Shown in pieces: positions 61,715-64,000 of a stretch of DNA of 64,000 nt. The stretch is taken from the NCBI RefSeq assembly GCF_032930845.1, contig NZ_CP136758.1, positions 2,309,001 to 2,373,000 on the forward strand. Reading direction: 5' to 3'. Origin of the DNA: Parvularcula sp. LCG005. GTDB lineage: Bacteria > Pseudomonadota > Alphaproteobacteria > Caulobacterales > Parvularculaceae. Each line of letters starts with the position of its first letter. The first letter of the stretch is position 1. Below the pieces are notes generated by a model. That model was not told where the DNA came from and ran no database searches. It worked only from the letters and a program-made list of their open reading frames with translations. The translations under genes and the position numbers were made by a program.

Positions 61715-61727
61715 GCTTTAGTGTCCA

Positions 61728-62342
61728 TCAACTGAAATAGCAGCGGTAGTAAGGCTCTTTTACAGGCTTACAAAACATCACCACACCCGGCACGAGCTCG
61801 CCCCTATATGCCTCAATGTCCGTTTCGGCGGATATTCGGCTATAATCACCAGACGGATCATAAACGAAAGCGATATATTTGTCGTAGAATTCCGGGTGGT
61901 AAAAGGCGATACGTTTCGCATCAACGTTCACGCCACAATAACGAAAACCCTGACAGATTTCTTCTGCGGAAGCGCCAGATTCCATCCGCTTTACAGCTTT
62001 CTCATAGGCCCCCGACCTCGCCTCAAATATGAGCCGGTCAATAGGATCGGTGGCAAAGTGCCCGAAATAAGCAATGCTGAAGAAAAGGGCGAAAGGCAAC
62101 AGACCTAACCACCACCTTCTTCTCATCCGAAGGCCGCCCAAAATTAATCCGATTGCCGCTATCAAGACCCAAGTCGCAAGAAGTGGCATTGCAAGAAAAA
62201 ACCACAAGGGTTCGAACCAGTAGCTCAGGGCGCTACCGGCGGCGGCCACAAGAAAAGTCATCACGGTCAGAATGGTCAATAACCAGGCCCAGACTCTGAG
62301 CAATGAGGGGCCTTTTGCCGCCGCTGTCTTTTGCAATGTCAT
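61728..62342 (-). CDS. Uncharacterised membrane protein
   Basis: Protein of 204 residues not recognised. Three or four hydrophobic helices lie in the N-terminal half (about 12-110), with RMRRRWW as a positive-inside loop. The C-terminal part (about 115-204) is soluble and holds paired cysteines (EICQGFRYCG) and near-terminal MFCKPVKEPYYRCYFS. The cysteines would be periplasmic if the N-terminus is cytoplasmic, so disulfides are possible. It lies 71 bp after the gene at 62414 on the same strand. Confidence 0.65.
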   Translation of the reverse strand: MTLQKTAAAKGPSLLRVWAWLLTILTVMTFLVAAAGSALSYWFEPLWFFLAMPLLATWVLIAAIGLILGGLRMRRRWWLGLLPFALFFSIAYFGHFATDPIDRLIFEARSGAYEKAVKRMESGASAEEICQGFRYCGVNVDAKRIAFYHPEFYDKYIAFVYDPSGDYSRISAETDIEAYRGELVPGVVMFCKPVKEPYYRCYFS

Positions 62343-62413
62343 GCCCAGATAAAGACTGGGCTTTGCAGCGAAAATGCGGCGTATCTAAGCTCATGCTCGA
62401 GAGACAACCGAAA

Positions 62414-63544
62414 TTACTCCGTGCCCGCCTCACCAGCGACAAGCCCATGACACGGCGCAACGTCGTCACTTTCTGGGTTGGACGTATAGAGCGGAAATAA
62501 ATTTATGCCTTTGGGCCAGTATCCTCGTTCTTCTGTCCAGGCTTCGGCATAAGCCAGCTTCTTGTCGATCGCACGACGACACTCATCGCTCAGAACGCCA
62601 TCAAGCTTCGCACTTACGGGGCCAAGTTCGCGGTGCCCCAAACGCTTGGCCGCCTCGACCATATAATAGGCGACGACCGTGGACTCGATATCCTCGCCGA
62701 TTTTATCGTGCACATCCCAAGCGCAGTCAGCAGCGGTTTTGGACGAGGCACCGGCGATAAGCGCACAATGATTTTTCGCATTGTCGTCGCCATATTGGAT
62801 CTCCGCCCAAAGCGCCCGCATCTGCTCAGGATCATCGCTAGGGTATTCCATGAAATCAAAATCGAGCAGAATACTTCGTCCAATGTCGTCGAACCGGGTT
62901 CGTGGTGTCCGTAGCATCAATTTTTGAGCGATGCCGAACATACGCCGCGAACAGTCATTATAGTGAACCTTCAACAGATCGCGCATTGCCTTTGTCGTTG
63001 GATGATCCGGCGAGATTGCCGTCCGCAGAAAGCTATCGTTCGGGTAAAATACTTCAGCATAGCCAGAGTAGCGATAGGCACGTGCCCAGCCGCACTGCCA
63101 ACGCCAATCCGCTGCTTGACGAATACCCTCCTGCGCATACTGATCATCAAACAGCTGCAACTGATCCCACGTCACCTTCATATTGTGAAAGCGGCTGAAG
63201 CGAGTGGGTGACGTCATCTCCATGTCATCGGCGTATGTGCGCAGATACTGGGCATAGCCATTCGTCGTATTGGACGTGACATCAGCGCCCGAACTTTCGC
63301 CTGACCGGTTTTTTTGACACCCCTTCCCGTCGAAGACATCAGCGATGCGCCGCCACGCTTCAGGATCATTCGTCAAAAACGCCAGATCAATGAGGAGCAT
63401 GGCGCGGTCGCAATCCCCCGCGGCCACCGCCTCTTCATAGGCGGGCACCCAGTCGGGCGTGCGCCAGTCCTTTGGCGCAAGGAGCCAATAGGCGAACCCA
63501 ACCGCCAGCGCCAAAACCACCACCCCCAGCAAATATCTACGCAT
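62414..63544 (-). CDS. Uncharacterised membrane-anchored protein
   Basis: Protein of 376 residues not recognised. One N-terminal helix (about 4-23) probably anchors or exports it. The rest is helical, Trp- and Cys-containing, and the spacing of AGDCDRAMLLIDLAFLTNDPEAWRRIADVF (about 42-71) looks like a Sel1/TPR-type helical repeat, but only weakly. The cysteines (for instance KGCQKN, WQCGWA, NDCSRR, NHCAL, ADCAWD, DECRRA) suggest disulfides and a periplasmic location. It may work with the downstream membrane protein at 61728. Confidence 0.6.
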   Translation of the reverse strand: MRRYLLGVVVLALAVGFAYWLLAPKDWRTPDWVPAYEEAVAAGDCDRAMLLIDLAFLTNDPEAWRRIADVFDGKGCQKNRSGESSGADVTSNTTNGYAQYLRTYADDMEMTSPTRFSRFHNMKVTWDQLQLFDDQYAQEGIRQAADWRWQCGWARAYRYSGYAEVFYPNDSFLRTAISPDHPTTKAMRDLLKVHYNDCSRRMFGIAQKLMLRTPRTRFDDIGRSILLDFDFMEYPSDDPEQMRALWAEIQYGDDNAKNHCALIAGASSKTAADCAWDVHDKIGEDIESTVVAYYMVEAAKRLGHRELGPVSAKLDGVLSDECRRAIDKKLAYAEAWTEERGYWPKGINLFPLYTSNPESDDVAPCHGLVAGEAGTE

Positions 63545-63645
63545 GCCCGCCCCCCGAAATCGTCCTCAGAGCTTTGCATGCGACTTTCGCCCTGCCAACT
63601 AGCTTGAAGGGCATTGCCGCCCATCTCCCCGGCGAAAATACCCCC

Positions 63646-63674
63646 TTGCACTTAAAATGAACATTGTTCATATT
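63646..63674 (+). promoter_or_regulatory. Promoter with palindromic operator
   Basis: TTGCAC (63646-63651), a 17-bp spacer and CATATT (63669-63674) suggest a sigma-70 promoter. The palindrome ATGAACA-T-TGTTCAT (63657-63671) fills the spacer and touches the -10. A TetR- or XRE-type repressor could bind; the protein is not known. Confidence 0.45.
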
Positions 63675-63713
63675 GGTGTTGCCGATGCGATCTTGTCGGT
63701 GATGGAGAGCGAA

Positions 63714-64000
63714 ATGCGCAAATTGGTGTCAGTTCTTCCCTTTGGCCGCCTGGACCGGGGCACAGGTGAAATTAGCGGTGTGATGGCCGCGGTGTGCGGT
63801 GGCCTGACCTGCCTCACGGTCACCGCGATGGTCTGGCCCGACTATCTGACGACACCGGGCCTGCGCCACCTCTGGGCCCTGATTGATGTGCGGTCGGCGA
63901 TCACAGCCGGACTTATTGCAACCTACGCCTTTGCCCTGTGGAATATCGCCAATCGCGTCCGAAATCGTGGTGCCGTCATCGGTGTTGGCATGGGTGCTCT
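63714..64000 (+). CDS. Uncharacterised membrane protein, N-terminal part
   Basis: The frame stays open from 63657 to the right edge. The start at 63714 (MRKLVSVLPFGRLDRG) is preferred because GGAGAG lies 5 nt upstream; in-frame ATGs at 63702 and 63657 are possible. The 95 visible codons encode about two hydrophobic segments (VMAAVCGGLTCLTVTAMVW and a stretch near AGLIATYAFALW). The family cannot be named from this part. Confidence 0.5.
   Translation, partial: MRKLVSVLPFGRLDRGTGEISGVMAAVCGGLTCLTVTAMVWPDYLTTPGLRHLWALIDVRSAITAGLIATYAFALWNIANRVRNRGAVIGVGMGA

Noticed and set aside
1-64000. CRISPR arrays, insertion sequences, prophage genes, rRNA
   Set aside because: No regular repeats, transposase, phage structural gene or rRNA sequence was seen.

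Overview
The window comes from a flagellated, Gram-negative alphaproteobacterium, probably a marine member of the Caulobacterales/Parvularculales kind. The evidence is the flaF-flbT pair next to flagellin, TonB-dependent receptors of the 'Xanthomonas/Caulobacter' type, tryptophan-halogenase/cupin/SapC cassettes, an imuA-imuB-dnaE2 mutasome behind an alphaproteobacterial LexA box (GAAC-N7-GAAC), and CtrA-like boxes in flagellar promoters. Genus cannot be fixed from the sequence alone.

Region 1 (1-10.3 kb, minus strand) looks like a laminarin/beta-glucan utilisation locus. In transcription order it holds a LytTR response regulator, a periplasmic GH3 beta-glucosidase, a GH16 endo-glucanase lipoprotein, a large TonB-dependent receptor, a terminator-like hairpin, and then a flavin-dependent halogenase-family gene, a JmjC/cupin-8-like gene and the start of a second halogenase. 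A LytS-type histidine kinase is divergent from the regulator.

Region 2 (11.7-17.2 kb, plus strand) is the SOS mutasome imuA-imuB-dnaE2. Region 3 (17.2-25.5 kb, minus strand) repeats the theme of region 1: TonB receptor, terminator-like hairpin, SapC-family gene, cupin-like gene, halogenase. A ThuA-like lipoprotein and a HAD phosphatase lie upstream.

Region 4 (25.5-53.5 kb) is a large flagellar cluster in several transcription units. Minus-strand units are flgB-flgC-fliE-fliQ-flhA-fliR-flhB; flagellin-flaF-flbT; flgJ-like/flgN-like; motA-flgF-flgG-flgA-flgH-fliL-like; fliL-DUF6468-motE; flgE-flgK-flgL-flgI; and motB. Plus-strand units are fliK-flgD, an XRE regulator, fliF-fliN-fliP-fliG, and fliM. 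The export ATPase set (fliH, fliI, fliJ), fliO and chemotaxis genes are not in the window. FliG and FliM are divergent.

Region 5 (53.5-64 kb) is mostly chromosomal housekeeping: an aromatic aminotransferase, egtB-egtD for ergothioneine, tRNA-Gly(CCC), an uncharacterised radical SAM protein, DUF1993 and DUF938 proteins, rluB-rsmD, an OmpA-type lipoprotein, two uncharacterised membrane-anchored proteins and a truncated membrane-protein gene at the right edge. The only gene-free stretch over 300 bp is 23,693-24,050, which holds the promoter region of the second TonB receptor. No CRISPR array, insertion sequence, prophage or rRNA was seen.
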